The notes: generated by a model from the sequence alone, not told the origin. A DNA stretch of 64,000 nucleotides from Enterococcus_K sp051713825 (GCF_051713825.1 NZ_JBIOQR010000001.1:1984001-2048000), one strand, 5' to 3'; shown: positions 51,957-61,785, counted from the stretch's first letter. Numbers and translations: made by a program.

Positions 51957-52562
51957 CTATTTAATTCGAATAGAATCGCCAGGTGATAGGAAAAAGTTCT
52001 CAGCTGACATGCCGTTCAATTCGTAAATCGTTTCAACAGACACGCCTGTTCGGTTAGCGATTTGTTGAGGGCCTTCCCCTGCCTGTACAGTTGTATACTC
52101 TGCACCCTCTGCGTTTTGGTTCCCTGCATTCTGATCCGTATTTTGACCATCATTTTGATTCTTGTTTGGATCCGCATTTGGGTCAGTATCTTGACTAGCA
52201 TCTCCTTGGTCATTATCCGCTGTCGATGATGAGCTACTTGATTCAGTTGTAGAAGATTCTCCCGTGTTACTACTTGTTGAAGAAGATTCTTTTGTTTTAC
52301 TGATAACTGTTGTCGTTGTAGTCGTAGCAGTCTGTTTATTCGGCGTGGTCTTATTGTCGTTTAACCACCAAATATAAAAGCCTGTTGGAATCGCTGCAAT
52401 CAAGAAAAGAAGAACCACTAACATTGTTAAAAACATCGTGTTGCCTTTTTTCCCTCTTCTTTGCTCACTTCGCGAAGTGTTTTGATCATATTCAGTATCG
52501 TAAATGGATTGTTCCCACGGTTCGTTTGCTGTTTTTGATTTTTTCTTTTTATCTCTACTCAC
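51957..52562 (-). CDS. LysM surface protein, EF1546/SAG1386 family
   Basis: A 201-residue bitopic protein: basic cytoplasmic N-terminus (1-42), one membrane helix (TMFLTMLVVLLFLIAAIPTGFYIWW), a Ser/Thr then Asp/Asn/Gln-rich linker (about 70-150), and a C-terminal LysM domain (YTTVQAGEGPQQIANRTGVSVETIYELNG...SPGDSIRIK) that binds peptidoglycan. The family is typical for enterococci and streptococci and lies next to recQ-cmk genes. Likely a wall-associated anchoring protein. Confidence 0.9.
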   Translation of the reverse strand: MSRDKKKKSKTANEPWEQSIYDTEYDQNTSRSEQRRGKKGNTMFLTMLVVLLFLIAAIPTGFYIWWLNDNKTTPNKQTATTTTTTVISKTKESSSTSSNTGESSTTESSSSSSTADNDQGDASQDTDPNADPNKNQNDGQNTDQNAGNQNAEGAEYTTVQAGEGPQQIANRTGVSVETIYELNGMSAENFFLSPGDSIRIK

Positions 52563-52631
52563 TGTATAATTACCTCCTAATTACTGTCGTGTGCTATTAT
52601 ACCACAGGACTTCAAACTATGTCCCCAAAAA

Positions 52632-54053
52632 TCAGTCAGTTTTTTTTTCTTTAAATAATCTTAGTAAAATGACTTTCCAATCCCTCACTCGGAAATCTTC
52701 TTGTTCTATCACTGAATTTCCAACATCATCTCCCATTAAATAACAGGCGCCATCTCTATCACAACAAGTCTCTGGCTTATCAGTAAGCGTCTCGTCAAAA
52801 TAGCTCAACAGATAGTCTCTACGGCAATTGGATGTTTGAATATAGCCAAGCATTTTCTGCAATTGCTCCATCCTTTGAGCTTGGCGATTTTTGATACGTG
52901 CAAGGACTTGTTCTTTGTTATTTTCTTGTCGAATTTCTGCTAACCATTTCAGCTGAATTTCAGAAAGATATTCATCAGAAAACTCTTCATTCATTAGATG
53001 GATTTCTAATCCTTGTCGTTCCTCAGTGGTTACTTGATTGAAAAAATGATGAATTCTTTCATCCCCCGCTTGATAGAGCAGAATTGCTTGACTCGCTTTT
53101 TGATCACGTCCAGCACGGCCGATTTCCTGCACGTAGTTTTCCATACTATCTGGCAAATCATAATGGATAACAAACCGAATATCCGATTTATCAATCCCCA
53201 TTCCAAAAGCATTCGTAGCAATCAAAATCGTCAGCTGATTCTCCAAAAACTGTTGTTGTAGCTGCTTTCTTTGCGAAGGCTCAAGCCCTCCATGATAAAA
53301 ACCAACCGAACATTCACCCTTCAATTCTTGATAAAGTTGTTCTACTTGTTTTCTTGTCGCACAATAAATCAGTCCACTGCCAACCATCTGTGGAAGAAGC
53401 ACACGCAACGAGGCCAACTTATCTTCTGTTTGTTCCACAAATAAAGAAATATTTTTACGATTAACCGACTCAATGACTTGTTTTGGCTCATCTTTAAATA
53501 GAACAGTTTGGATATCCTCTCTAACTTGTGCGGTAGCGGTAGCTGTTAAAGCAAGGGTTATTGGTTGATCTAGTTGCTGTATGACCTCGCCTAACTGCCG
53601 ATACTCTGGTCGAAAATCAACACCCCACTGCGAGACACAATGCGCTTCATCAATCACAAATAACGAGACTCCAACGTGTGCTAATGCGCGGACGACTTCT
53701 TTTTGAGATAACATTTCCGGACTAAAATACATAAACTTATAGTTTGAAATATTGGATAGAACCAGCTCTTTTTCTTCTCTACTAAGTAAGCTATTAAAAG
53801 CAATTACACGCTTCTCCCCTTTTCTTTGTAGCTGAGTGACTTGATCCTCCATCAAAGAAATTAATGGACACACCACCACTACCAGTCCTTCCATTAAATA
53901 ACCTGTCAATTGATAGCACAGACTCTTTCCAGTCCCTGTAGGTAACACAGCCATTGTCGATTGTTTTGTCAAAAGATTCGTGACAATCTCCTTTTGCCCA
54001 AATCGAAAACTGGAATAACCAAAATGCTGAAAAAGGGCCTTTTCTAAATTCAT
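52632..54053 (-). CDS. recQ: RecQ-family ATP-dependent DNA helicase
   Basis: A 473-residue 3'-5' helicase: FGYSSFRFGQKEIV, Walker A LPTGTGKSLCYQ, Walker B VIDEAHCVSQWG, motif VI QEIGRAGRDQ, then a zinc-binding region with Cys residues (NCRRDYLLSYF...ETCCDRDGACY). It lacks an HRDC domain, as in the short Bacillus RecS/RecQ type. Start at MNLEKALFQHF after AAAGGAG. The start overlaps the end of ypbB. Confidence 0.93.
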   Translation of the reverse strand: MNLEKALFQHFGYSSFRFGQKEIVTNLLTKQSTMAVLPTGTGKSLCYQLTGYLMEGLVVVVCPLISLMEDQVTQLQRKGEKRVIAFNSLLSREEKELVLSNISNYKFMYFSPEMLSQKEVVRALAHVGVSLFVIDEAHCVSQWGVDFRPEYRQLGEVIQQLDQPITLALTATATAQVREDIQTVLFKDEPKQVIESVNRKNISLFVEQTEDKLASLRVLLPQMVGSGLIYCATRKQVEQLYQELKGECSVGFYHGGLEPSQRKQLQQQFLENQLTILIATNAFGMGIDKSDIRFVIHYDLPDSMENYVQEIGRAGRDQKASQAILLYQAGDERIHHFFNQVTTEERQGLEIHLMNEEFSDEYLSEIQLKWLAEIRQENNKEQVLARIKNRQAQRMEQLQKMLGYIQTSNCRRDYLLSYFDETLTDKPETCCDRDGACYLMGDDVGNSVIEQEDFRVRDWKVILLRLFKEKKTD

Positions 54054-55069
54054 AGCTGTCTTCTCCTTTTGTGCTCTCGAATTTGGAACAAACGAAACCA
54101 TTCATAGGCTAATGGTTTTTGTTCATTCAACTGACTATACTCTAACTCAAGTATCGGACAATCTACCCCCATTAAAAACTCATCTATCTCTTTAGGAATA
54201 AACTGCTGAAAGGGGAACGCCTCATCGAGAATCGCCCATTCAATCAAATGATCATTTATGGTACTTTTTTTCAGATGACGAACGGCCATTACTTGCTCGG
54301 TTGTTGCGCCTTGAAGAAACAATCGAATCGTCTGACGAGCGCTTTGATTATAATTCTGTTTCAACCCGTCCTTCACCAATAAATAAAGCTTCGAATGAGG
54401 ATATTGTTTCAACTGCGTAAAAAATAAATGAATCGCTTCATCCTCAAATAGCTGACTATAAGGAAATTGTTGAACTTCTTCAGGCAGGAGTTGATAAGCG
54501 ACGGCCCCGCTAACTTGATTACCTGAAAACTGGTTCGCCAAAAAATCGGACTGACTTTTGGTTAAGCCTCGCAAAAGTTGACTCAACTCATCCCTCAATT
54601 GAGTGGGGATATTCTGTTTCTCTTGACCGCGTAACCAGTTCTTCACGTGTTGCGTATAATAAGGACTATTTTCGATAGGGACATATGTATTCTCCTCGTA
54701 ACTAAGATAGGAGATAACTTGCACCACAAACTTTATCAGGCGCCAATTTTTTTGCCCCGTTTTGCCAAAAGAAAAGTAATCAATCCCCGGAAATTCTACT
54801 AATTGTTTCTCTATCGTCTTTCTCCCTTTATCTGTCAATTGATACTCACCAGCACGTTCTTTAAGCAAACGCTTTTGACAGCATTTTTTTAATTCAGCAA
54901 AAAAAGCTTCTTCATTTAAGGTCGGAAAAGCCCCTAAAAAAGGCAGGATTTCATGAAAAAAACCGTAGACCAAAACAGAATTCGTTCTTCTTCCACGTAA
55001 TAAATGATATAAAGTTGTGCCTTTCATCTTGTGTCCTTCCTTAAAGAAGGATAGAATTAACTCATTCAT
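54050..55069 (-). CDS. ypbB: YpbB-like helix-turn-helix protein
   Basis: A 339-residue protein of the YpbB family, always found next to a RecQ helicase in Firmicutes. The C-terminal helix-turn-helix (GATTEQVMAVRHLKKSTINDHLIEW) resembles the RQC/HRDC-like helicase accessory domain (DUF3516/HTH_40 type). Together with the short RecQ downstream, it may form one functional helicase. ATG at 55069; the GGAG site is 11 bases upstream. Divergent from fer. Confidence 0.85.
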   Translation of the reverse strand: MNELILSFFKEGHKMKGTTLYHLLRGRRTNSVLVYGFFHEILPFLGAFPTLNEEAFFAELKKCCQKRLLKERAGEYQLTDKGRKTIEKQLVEFPGIDYFSFGKTGQKNWRLIKFVVQVISYLSYEENTYVPIENSPYYTQHVKNWLRGQEKQNIPTQLRDELSQLLRGLTKSQSDFLANQFSGNQVSGAVAYQLLPEEVQQFPYSQLFEDEAIHLFFTQLKQYPHSKLYLLVKDGLKQNYNQSARQTIRLFLQGATTEQVMAVRHLKKSTINDHLIEWAILDEAFPFQQFIPKEIDEFLMGVDCPILELEYSQLNEQKPLAYEWFRLFQIREHKRRRQL

Positions 55070-55107
55070 GTTTTACTATACTCCTTTATAAGATGGGATT
55101 GACTGTT

Positions 55108-55320
55108 ATGAAAAACTGCCAAATCATTCCAGAACGCTGCATCGCTTGTGGAATTTGCGAGCTGATTGCGCCGAATATATTTGATTATGATGACGAAGGA
55201 ATTGTTCAATTCGTCCAAGAACCTAGTTCCAAACATCAATTTATCCCAAAATCTGAAGAACTAGCGGTCCTTGAAGCCTATAAAAAATGTCCTGTTCGAG
55301 CCATTCTTCTAGAAAAATAA
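55108..55320 (+). CDS. fer: Ferredoxin, [4Fe-4S] type
   Basis: About 70 residues. One cluster is bound by Cys-x2-Cys-x2-Cys (CIACGIC) and a distant Cys (KKCPV), the Bacillus Fer pattern. Electron carrier in the cytoplasm. Start codons at 55093 and 55108 both exist; the family begins near MKNCQIIPERCIACG, so I prefer 55108. Divergent from ypbB, own terminator. Confidence 0.92.
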   Translation: MKNCQIIPERCIACGICELIAPNIFDYDDEGIVQFVQEPSSKHQFIPKSEELAVLEAYKKCPVRAILLEK

Positions 55321-55335
55321 ACAGATTACGTGTTA

Positions 55336-55380
55336 AAAAAGAGAATGTGTGAGGTTGCCCTCACACTTCTCTTTTTGTTT
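55336..55380 (+). terminator. Terminator between fer and pepV
   Basis: GTGTGAGG/CCCTCACAC stem with GAGA/TCTC extension, then TTTTTGTTT. Serves the convergent genes fer and pepV. Confidence 0.88.
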
Positions 55381-56719
55381 ATACGCACAGACGATAAATC
55401 GCTTCCGCATAGATTTTCATCGCGGTATTAATATCCTCTAATGTCCATGCTTCGTTAGGCTGATGAGCCATTCCTGCGACATTTGGCAGAATGGCGCCGA
55501 ATGCTACACATTGGTTCATCGTACGTGCAAAGGTCGCGCCTCCTGAGACGATTGGTTCTGAAACCAGATCCCCTGTAATATCGCGGTACGTGCTCATTAA
55601 GTTTTGAACAAGTTCACTATCCAATGGTACATAGAGTGAGTCAATAAAATCATACTCTTCATATTTAAGACCATAATCAGCCGCTTTTTTAGTTAGTTTT
55701 TCGACTAACTCCTCTTTTTTAACAGTCACAGGCATACGCATATCGACACCAATTCTTGTCTCTGTTGGTGTAATCGTTAAGCTTGCAAAATTCATCGTTA
55801 ACTGCCCTGACTGTTCATCTTCTATCTTGCCAACAACTGTTTCGCCAGTCGCATTTTCTTGAGCAAGCTTGCCTAAAAAGTTCAATGGCGCAAAGTCAAC
55901 AAGGTCTGATAAAACCATTGATAAACGGGTAATAGCATTAATCCCTTTTGGTGCTTCTTTGGAATGCGTACTTTTTCCGATAACAGTCAGTGATTCACCA
56001 TCTTCTTGGAAGTCAAAATCTAATGCTGTTAATTTTTCTTTCACTTCGGCTAACAGGTTTCCTGAATAACTTGCTGTTTCTGGTACCACATTCATGGTGC
56101 CAGGAAGATTAACAGAAACTTCCTTTGAGCCTGGTCCCACTAAATACGCTTGTAACAACCCTTTTTCTGCGTAAATTAAAGGGAATTTCGAATCTGGTGC
56201 AAACCCCAAAGTGAGTGCTTCTTCTTTTTCATTATATTTATCTAAACAACGCCATAAGTTTTCTTCATCTGTTCCGAAAATAAATCGCACACGTTTGGTA
56301 AAGGCTACTCCTTCATCCATTAATGCTTTCACTGCATACAACGCCGCAATCGTTGGCCCTTTATCATCTTGAACACCACGGCCAATCAGGCTATTCCCAT
56401 TCAAAATAGGTTCAAATGGATCAGAATGCCAGTTTTTTAAATCGCCAGCTGGCACGACATCTAAATGACACAATACCCCAAAAAGATCTTGTCCTTCTCC
56501 GACCTCAGCATATCCATAGTAACCTTCAGGATCCTTAAATGTCTTAAAGCCAAGGTCCTCGCAAATCTCCAAAACTTTATCTAACGCAGCCACCACGTTT
56601 TTTCCAAACGGATGTCCTTCGCCCGAATCCGACTCATCTAAAATCGATGGAATACGAATTAACTCCTTGATTGACTTAACCGCCGCTTCTTGATGTTCTT
56701 TTTTTACAAATTGTCTCAT
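55379..56719 (-). CDS. pepV: Dipeptidase PepV (M20 family)
   Basis: A 446-residue zinc dipeptidase. Metal-binding motifs: LCHLDVVPAG, GRGVQDDKGP, GTDEENLWRCLDKY and the late GGATFARTMNQCVAFGAILP. Start at MRQFVKKEHQEAAV after GGAGG; longer starts are unsupported. Cytoplasmic; splits dipeptides from peptide uptake. Confidence 0.94.
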   Translation of the reverse strand: MRQFVKKEHQEAAVKSIKELIRIPSILDESDSGEGHPFGKNVVAALDKVLEICEDLGFKTFKDPEGYYGYAEVGEGQDLFGVLCHLDVVPAGDLKNWHSDPFEPILNGNSLIGRGVQDDKGPTIAALYAVKALMDEGVAFTKRVRFIFGTDEENLWRCLDKYNEKEEALTLGFAPDSKFPLIYAEKGLLQAYLVGPGSKEVSVNLPGTMNVVPETASYSGNLLAEVKEKLTALDFDFQEDGESLTVIGKSTHSKEAPKGINAITRLSMVLSDLVDFAPLNFLGKLAQENATGETVVGKIEDEQSGQLTMNFASLTITPTETRIGVDMRMPVTVKKEELVEKLTKKAADYGLKYEEYDFIDSLYVPLDSELVQNLMSTYRDITGDLVSEPIVSGGATFARTMNQCVAFGAILPNVAGMAHQPNEAWTLEDINTAMKIYAEAIYRLCV

Positions 56720-56919
56720 CTTTGTTTTCCTCCAAGTTTTAACTAAGGCGCAGAAATATCTCTTTTTTGCGCGAAGGTTTTTATGCACGTATAGAACGCG
56801 CTCTTTCTTAATGATAGGCTTACGAGAAATATTTGTCTAGCCCTACTCATTAAAAAGATACGGAATTTTTTGGCAATTTTTTTTATTAAGACCTTTTTTA
56901 TTCTATTCAAAAAAAATTG

Positions 56920-57045
56920 AGCATGGGACATAACTCAAAAAGTTATGCTCCATGCTCCTATTCCCCGAATAAACGGTGGGCACAGAAGCAACTCCTTCTT
57001 ATTTCTCGGAGTTAAACACTTCTGTCCCAACCTCAATGGTATCTC
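56920..57045 (+). repeat. Intergenic hairpin repeat family A, copy 4 (short)
   Basis: Begins with an own strong hairpin, GAGCATGGGACATAACT pairing with AGTTATGctCCATGCTC (56919-56958), then the CCGAATAAACGGTGGGCACA end and TTCTCGGAGTTAAACACTTC...TGTCCCAACCTC tail, but without the middle units. It looks like a deletion product of the full array. The rest of the 336-bp gap between pepV and ribU holds nothing I can identify. Confidence 0.75.
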
Positions 57046-57055
57046 TAATTTCATT

Positions 57056-57664
57056 TTATTTTGTAATTGTTGTTGGTCGTGCGAACTGATTCTGCTTTTT
57101 CACTAACCAAGGAAGTAATTTGGCATGTAAGATAAGGAACACGGCGCTCACAACTAATCCTTTAATTAGATTGAACGGTACGATACCGATTAGAACATAA
57201 TTCATTAAAGGCATTCCTAAGAACGTACCTGTTGTTTGGTTGAACAAATACAGATAAATTGGGGTAATCACAAAATAATTGGCCACACTCATGAAGAATG
57301 TTAACGTAATAATTCCGCTAAAAGTCCCAATCACTTTATTGCGCATCTTGTGACTTCCCTTATTAAAGAAGTAATACATTGGCAGAGTAAATACTATAGA
57401 AGCCAACATACTTGTGACATCTCCGACCATATTGGGTAGAGAAAAGCCTGTTAGAAGTAGATGTAACACCGAACGAATAACAGCTGTTGTGACACCTGCC
57501 ATTGGACCGAATAAAAACATACTAATCATAATTGGAATATCACTAAAATCGATTTTCAGAAAATCGAATGCGGGTATTATCGGAAATGCGATAAATTGTA
57601 ATACCAAACCTATTGCTGCAAACATTGATACGGCGACCATTTTCTGTACATGATTGTTCTTCAC
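57056..57664 (-). CDS. ribU: Riboflavin ECF transporter S component RibU
   Basis: A 202-residue membrane protein with six helices that binds riboflavin for the energy-coupling-factor transporter. The N-terminus MKNNHVQKMVAVSMFAAIGLVLQFIAFPIIPAFDFLKIDFSDIP and HLLLTGFSLPNMVGD are family hallmarks. Directly under an FMN riboswitch, so repressed when FMN is plentiful. The ATPases and EcfT are not in this window. AGGAGG precedes the ATG. Confidence 0.95.
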   Translation of the reverse strand: MKNNHVQKMVAVSMFAAIGLVLQFIAFPIIPAFDFLKIDFSDIPIMISMFLFGPMAGVTTAVIRSVLHLLLTGFSLPNMVGDVTSMLASIVFTLPMYYFFNKGSHKMRNKVIGTFSGIITLTFFMSVANYFVITPIYLYLFNQTTGTFLGMPLMNYVLIGIVPFNLIKGLVVSAVFLILHAKLLPWLVKKQNQFARPTTITK

Positions 57665-57741
57665 TTGAAATCCTCCTGGTTAAGGACACATCTTCAACGA
57701 ACCCTTCAAACCAATACTTTTTTAAGAGCGAACCACAAATA

Positions 57742-57784
57742 ACAAACAAAAAAACTCTATTTTTCGCAGGGAAAAATAGAGTTA
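57742..57784 (-). terminator. Riboswitch-linked terminator before ribU
   Basis: ACTCTATTTTTCcctgcGAAAAATAGAGT followed by TTTTTTTG on the minus strand. It lies between the FMN aptamer and ribU and is the expression platform: FMN binding favours this hairpin and ends transcription. Confidence 0.88.
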
Positions 57785-57828
57785 GAGTTATTTGAGTCGC
57801 CAAAAAAATATCAATTCAAATAAGCCCT

Positions 57829-57945
57829 ATCTTCTTTATCCAGACTGTACTGTCGGTATCAGAATTTCACTGAATCAGCCACCTCAATGAGATGGGTCGT
57901 GGACTATTACCACCGGTCGGGAATTTCACCCTGCCCCTGAAGACG
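57829..57945 (-). ncRNA. FMN riboswitch (RFN element)
   Basis: On the minus strand CTTCAGGGGCAGGGTGAAAT...TCCCGACCGGTGGTAATAG, GGCTGATTCAGTGAAATTCT, then CCGACAGTACAGTCTGGAT: the complete conserved RFN core. It controls ribU through the terminator downstream. Confidence 0.96.
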
Positions 57946-58024
57946 AACCTTTATTTTATTTTTGTTACACATTTAGTATACACTGCCCTTTAAAAAAAAC
58001 AAGCATTTTGTTTTCTAGCGACGA

Positions 58025-58753
58025 TTAATTTGATTTGTTTGTCGCTAAGTTTAATAAGCTACTGACTTCTTTTTTGTTTAATTCACGGTAGTCACCCGGA
58101 CGTAAGCCTTTTAATGTCAGCTCACCATAGCGCTCTCTCTTTAATTTTTGAACCGGTAAGCCCACTGCTTGCAGCATGTTTTTCACTTGATGATTTCGAC
58201 CTTCATGAATAGTCAATTCAACAATACTTGTTCCCGTTCTCGGATCCACAGAAATCACTTCGACTTTTGCTGGTGCTGTTTTACGTCCTTCAATTCGAAT
58301 ACCTCTTGTTAAAGGATGTAGCATTTGTTTGGTGGCAAGCCCCTTCACCTTGGCAACATAAACCTTATCAACTTCATGACTTGGGTGTGTCAATTTTTGA
58401 GAAAATTCGCCATCATTTGTTAACAATAATAAACCTGAAGTATCATAGTCTAACCGACCAACTGGATAGATTCGTTCCGTGACACTTGGTAAAAAATCGG
58501 TGACGACTTTTCTCTCTTTATCATCTGAAACAGCTGAGATGACGCCTTTTGGTTTATACAATAAATAGTAGCCGTATTCTTCTTGATAAATCGGCACATC
58601 ATCTACTTCAATTTTGTCCCCTTTACTAACTTTGATTCCCAACTCTTTAACAATCTTACCGTTTACTCTTACTCGACCAGCAACGATATACTCTTCGGCT
58701 TTTCGGCGAGAAGTGACACCTGCATGTGCGATGACTTTTTGTAGTCTTTCCAT
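58025..58753 (-). CDS. rluB: 23S rRNA pseudouridine synthase RluB
   Basis: A 242-residue pseudouridine synthase: N-terminal S4 RNA-binding domain (MERLQKVIAHAGVTSRRKAEEYI), catalytic motif VGRLDYDTSGLLLLTNDG with Asp, and GRNHQVKNMLQAVG. Its start follows the scpB stop directly. The scpA-scpB-rluB order is as in Bacillus. Confidence 0.94.
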   Translation of the reverse strand: MERLQKVIAHAGVTSRRKAEEYIVAGRVRVNGKIVKELGIKVSKGDKIEVDDVPIYQEEYGYYLLYKPKGVISAVSDDKERKVVTDFLPSVTERIYPVGRLDYDTSGLLLLTNDGEFSQKLTHPSHEVDKVYVAKVKGLATKQMLHPLTRGIRIEGRKTAPAKVEVISVDPRTGTSIVELTIHEGRNHQVKNMLQAVGLPVQKLKRERYGELTLKGLRPGDYRELNKKEVSSLLNLATNKSN

Positions 58754-59446
58754 TTATTCAAGCTCCTCTTTTTGTGTTGCATCTGTCGTTTCTGCTTCTA
58801 TTTCTAAATCCATCTGTATCTGCGCCTCAATCCCAGGCTCAGCTTCAGTTTCATCTTGATTTTCTGTAGTAGCATCTAGTTCTTTTCCTTTATAACGATC
58901 AAAGAATAGATCCATCGACTCTTCTTCATCCTCCATCTCCATCGACTGGATATCTGGAAGTTCGTCTAATGATTTTAATGCAAAATAATCCATAAAATAA
59001 TCTGTCGTTCCATAAAGAATAGCTCGTCCTGGTCCATCAACTCGACCTTTATCTTCAATTAATTGACGTGCAACTAACTTCTGAACAGAGCCAGAAGATT
59101 GAACCCCACGAATTTCTTCAATTTCGATCCGTGTAATTGGTTGTTTGTAAGCGATAATCGATAACGTTTCAAGAGCCGCTTGAGAGAGCTTATTGGAAAT
59201 CGGTGACTGCGCATATTTTTTTAATAATTTAGCAAATTTCTTTTTTGTAGTTAAGACAAAATGATTGCCGACTTCTAAAATATTCAAAGCGGATTTTTCA
59301 TCTTGTTCGTATCGGTCACCTAAGTCTTCGAGCCATTCATAAACCTGCGAAGTTTCAGCTTCCAATAAATAGCTCAGCTCATCTAAGCCGATACCTTCCT
59401 CACCTACAACAAATAGTATCGCTTCTAACTCACTCAATTTCGTCAT
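58754..59446 (-). CDS. scpB: Chromosome segregation and condensation protein ScpB
   Basis: A 230-residue partner of SMC and ScpA: two winged helices (KLSELEAILFVVGEEGIGLDELSYLLE; LSQAALETLSIIAYKQPITRIEIEEIRGV). The C-terminal acidic tail (EDEEESMDLFFDRY...EAEPGIEAQIQ) is longer than in Bacillus. Overlaps scpA by 17 bases; TAGGAG before the ATG. Confidence 0.95.
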   Translation of the reverse strand: MTKLSELEAILFVVGEEGIGLDELSYLLEAETSQVYEWLEDLGDRYEQDEKSALNILEVGNHFVLTTKKKFAKLLKKYAQSPISNKLSQAALETLSIIAYKQPITRIEIEEIRGVQSSGSVQKLVARQLIEDKGRVDGPGRAILYGTTDYFMDYFALKSLDELPDIQSMEMEDEEESMDLFFDRYKGKELDATTENQDETEAEPGIEAQIQMDLEIEAETTDATQKEELE

Positions 59447-60197
59447 CTGTTTGTTCTCCTACTGTTCCGTAAAGCATGATAGGCTGATAGTTTGCTTCTT
59501 GCTCTACCCTAATACTTCCTGATTTCATCAATTCTAACAAAGCCATAAAGGTTGTTACAATTTCTGAACGGGACTCTCCTGTAAAAAATGAATCAAATGT
59601 ACAGCCCTTATTTTTTGGTAAATTGGCTATTTGTTTTTTGATCATCTCAATTTTTTCTTCAATCGTCACATCATCTGAAGCAACCGTCGTCTCGACTGTT
59701 TTGTTTTTCTTACGTTTCTCAAGCATGCTATGAAAAGCTAAAAACAAATCAATCGTATTAAGTTGATTCAATGGTAACCTCGGATCATGATCCTTGTATT
59801 CATCAACATCCATTGGTTCCTTTGTATAATACAGACTTCGTTCATCTGCTTTTTCTGAAAGAACTTCGGCTGCATATTTAAACTTGCGATACTCTAAAAG
59901 CTGTGCTACTAAAGCATCTCGCGGATCTTCTCCCTCATCCACTTCTTCCTCAATTTCCAACTCTTGTTTTGGCAAAAGCATTTGACTTTTGATGGCCATT
60001 AAGGTCGCTGCCATAACCAAATACTCTCCAGCAACTTCTAATTCTAAGGTTTTCATTGTATGAATATAGGTCATATATTGCTCAGTCACAGCCGAAATTG
60101 GGATATCATAAATATCAATTTCAAGCTTTTTAATTAAATGAAGCAACAAATCTAACGGCCCTTCAAAAACATCCAGCTTTACATTTATCTCTTGCAC
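59430..60197 (-). CDS. scpA: Chromosome segregation and condensation protein ScpA
   Basis: A 255-residue kleisin of the SMC complex: INVKLDVFEGPLDLLLHLIKKLEIDIYDIPI at the N-terminus, acidic linker, winged-helix C-terminus (TVTEKIEMIKKQI...SEIVTTFMALLELMKSG). GTG start after GGGAG. Overlaps scpB, so the two are made in a fixed ratio. Confidence 0.95.
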   Translation of the reverse strand: MQEINVKLDVFEGPLDLLLHLIKKLEIDIYDIPISAVTEQYMTYIHTMKTLELEVAGEYLVMAATLMAIKSQMLLPKQELEIEEEVDEGEDPRDALVAQLLEYRKFKYAAEVLSEKADERSLYYTKEPMDVDEYKDHDPRLPLNQLNTIDLFLAFHSMLEKRKKNKTVETTVASDDVTIEEKIEMIKKQIANLPKNKGCTFDSFFTGESRSEIVTTFMALLELMKSGSIRVEQEANYQPIMLYGTVGEQTDDEIE

Positions 60198-60233
60198 ATG
60201 ACTCCCACTTTCTTCCTAAAAATACCCGGTTTT

Positions 60234-61124
60234 TTACGCCCTTGGAAAATGCTGTTTATAGACATCTGTCATCCGTTTTTTCGTAATATGTGTATAAATC
60301 TGTGTTGTCGAAATATCCGCATGACCTAACAGTTCTTGCACTGTTCGCAAATCTGCGCCATTTTCCAATAAATGGGTCGCAAAACTATGGCGTAACGTAT
60401 GAGGAGTCACATCTTTATTAATCCCCGCGTCTCGGACAATAGCCTTCAAATTTTTCCAAATTCCTTGTCTTGATAACCCACTCCCATGATTATTAACAAA
60501 CAAATGCGTCTCATTTGGTTTTTTTCTCGTCAAGGTCGGACGAACTTCCTCCAAATACCGTTCAATCCAGTGAATTGCATAATCTCCTAATGGAATAATT
60601 CGTTCTTTATCCCCTTTTCCGATAGTCTGAAGAAGACCAATCGATAAATGGAGATTTCCTAGTTTTAGACCAATTAACTCACTGACCCGAAGCCCTGTTG
60701 CATACATAACTTCAAGTATCGCACGATCTCGAATCCCTAAAAGTTTGCATGTATCTGGTGTTTCGATTAATCGTTCCACCTCTTCTAAACTCAACGTACT
60801 TGGTAGCTTCTGCGCTTTTTTAGGTGAATCAATATGTTGCATAGGGTCGTGATCCGTCAGTCTTTCTTGTCTTAAAAATTGGTGAAAGCGACGTAAACTA
60901 GAAACCATTCGCGTAATGGTAGCTGAAGATTTTCCTGCCTCTTGTAAAGACTGCAAAAAATTTATCACTAAGAATCGGTCAACTTCCTGCCAAGAAGAAA
61001 TCTGATTCTCTTCTAAAAAATTCATATACTGGGTTAAATCGCGTTCATAACTCGTACGTGTATTTAAGGACAATCCACGTTCAATATTTAAATAATGAAG
61101 ATACTCAATTATTTGCTCTTTCAC
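60234..61124 (-). CDS. xerD: Tyrosine recombinase XerD
   Basis: About 297 residues. Core-binding domain (IEYLHYLNIERGLSLNTRTSYERDL), then catalytic Arg in YATGLRVSELIGL, HTLRHSFATHLLENGAD, LGHADISTTQIYTHI with the active Tyr. Resolves chromosome dimers with XerC at dif. GTG start at 61124 after AGGTGA. It should not be confused with the pilus-switch recombinase at 24225, which has an extra N-terminal domain. Confidence 0.94.
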   Translation of the reverse strand: MKEQIIEYLHYLNIERGLSLNTRTSYERDLTQYMNFLEENQISSWQEVDRFLVINFLQSLQEAGKSSATITRMVSSLRRFHQFLRQERLTDHDPMQHIDSPKKAQKLPSTLSLEEVERLIETPDTCKLLGIRDRAILEVMYATGLRVSELIGLKLGNLHLSIGLLQTIGKGDKERIIPLGDYAIHWIERYLEEVRPTLTRKKPNETHLFVNNHGSGLSRQGIWKNLKAIVRDAGINKDVTPHTLRHSFATHLLENGADLRTVQELLGHADISTTQIYTHITKKRMTDVYKQHFPRA

Positions 61125-61349
61125 AGAAATCACCTGACTTTCGCATTCTTTATCATATCAAATAACTTGTAGGAAGGATAGGAAAAAATCAGATTTCCGC
61201 CCGTAACCGAACCTTTTTCTATCGATTCTTGTCTATTCGTTCTACAATTTTACAGAAATGTTGATGGAATGTGTGCTATGAGAGGAATGTTTCTGTTAGC
61301 AAATGGGATGTTTTAATTCAATTTGTCTATGTTTACTATCTTGCTAGAT

Positions 61350-61750
61350 GGTCTTATACAAGCGAGGCTGGCTGCTAAGGCTGTTTAGACCTAGACCTGT
61401 ATAAGTAGAACTGGCAACTAGATGGTTTTGTAACAATAGAACTGCAGCTAGAGCTGTTTTAAAGGTCTGCGAACTGGCACAGTGGGACTGGCTGCTAGAT
61501 GGTCTTGTAACAATAGAACTGCAGCTAAAGATGTTTTAAAGGTCTGCGAACTGTTCCTGTTCGCCTTATCGCTCCGCGCATACCATTCCACTAATAGGTC
61601 TTATACAAGTGGAACTGGCTGCTAGATGGTTTTGTAACAATAGAACTGCAGCTAGAGCTGTTTTAAAGGTCTGCGAACTGTTCCAGTTCGCCTTATCGCT
61701 CTGCGCATACCATTCCACTAATAGGTCTTATACAAGTGGAACTGGCAAAA
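61350..61750 (+). repeat. Intergenic hairpin repeat family B, copy 2
   Basis: About three units of roughly 130 bp: CTAGATGGTTTTGTAACAAT, CTGCAGCTAGAGCTG, AAAGGTCTGCGAACTG, hairpin CGAACTGTTCCAGTTCG, then CTTATCGCTCYGCGCATACC and hairpin TTCCACT(loop)AGTGGAA. The first unit is degenerate. It fills most of the 700-bp gap between xerD and fur, in which I see no gene. Confidence 0.85.
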
Positions 61751-61785
61751 ACGGGGGTCACTTTTTAGTGGCTCCCGAATTTATT
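61747..61785 (-). terminator. Terminator after fur
   Basis: CGGGaGcCACT/AGTGaCcCCCG stem with TTTTTG on the minus strand, 45 bp past the fur stop. Confidence 0.82.
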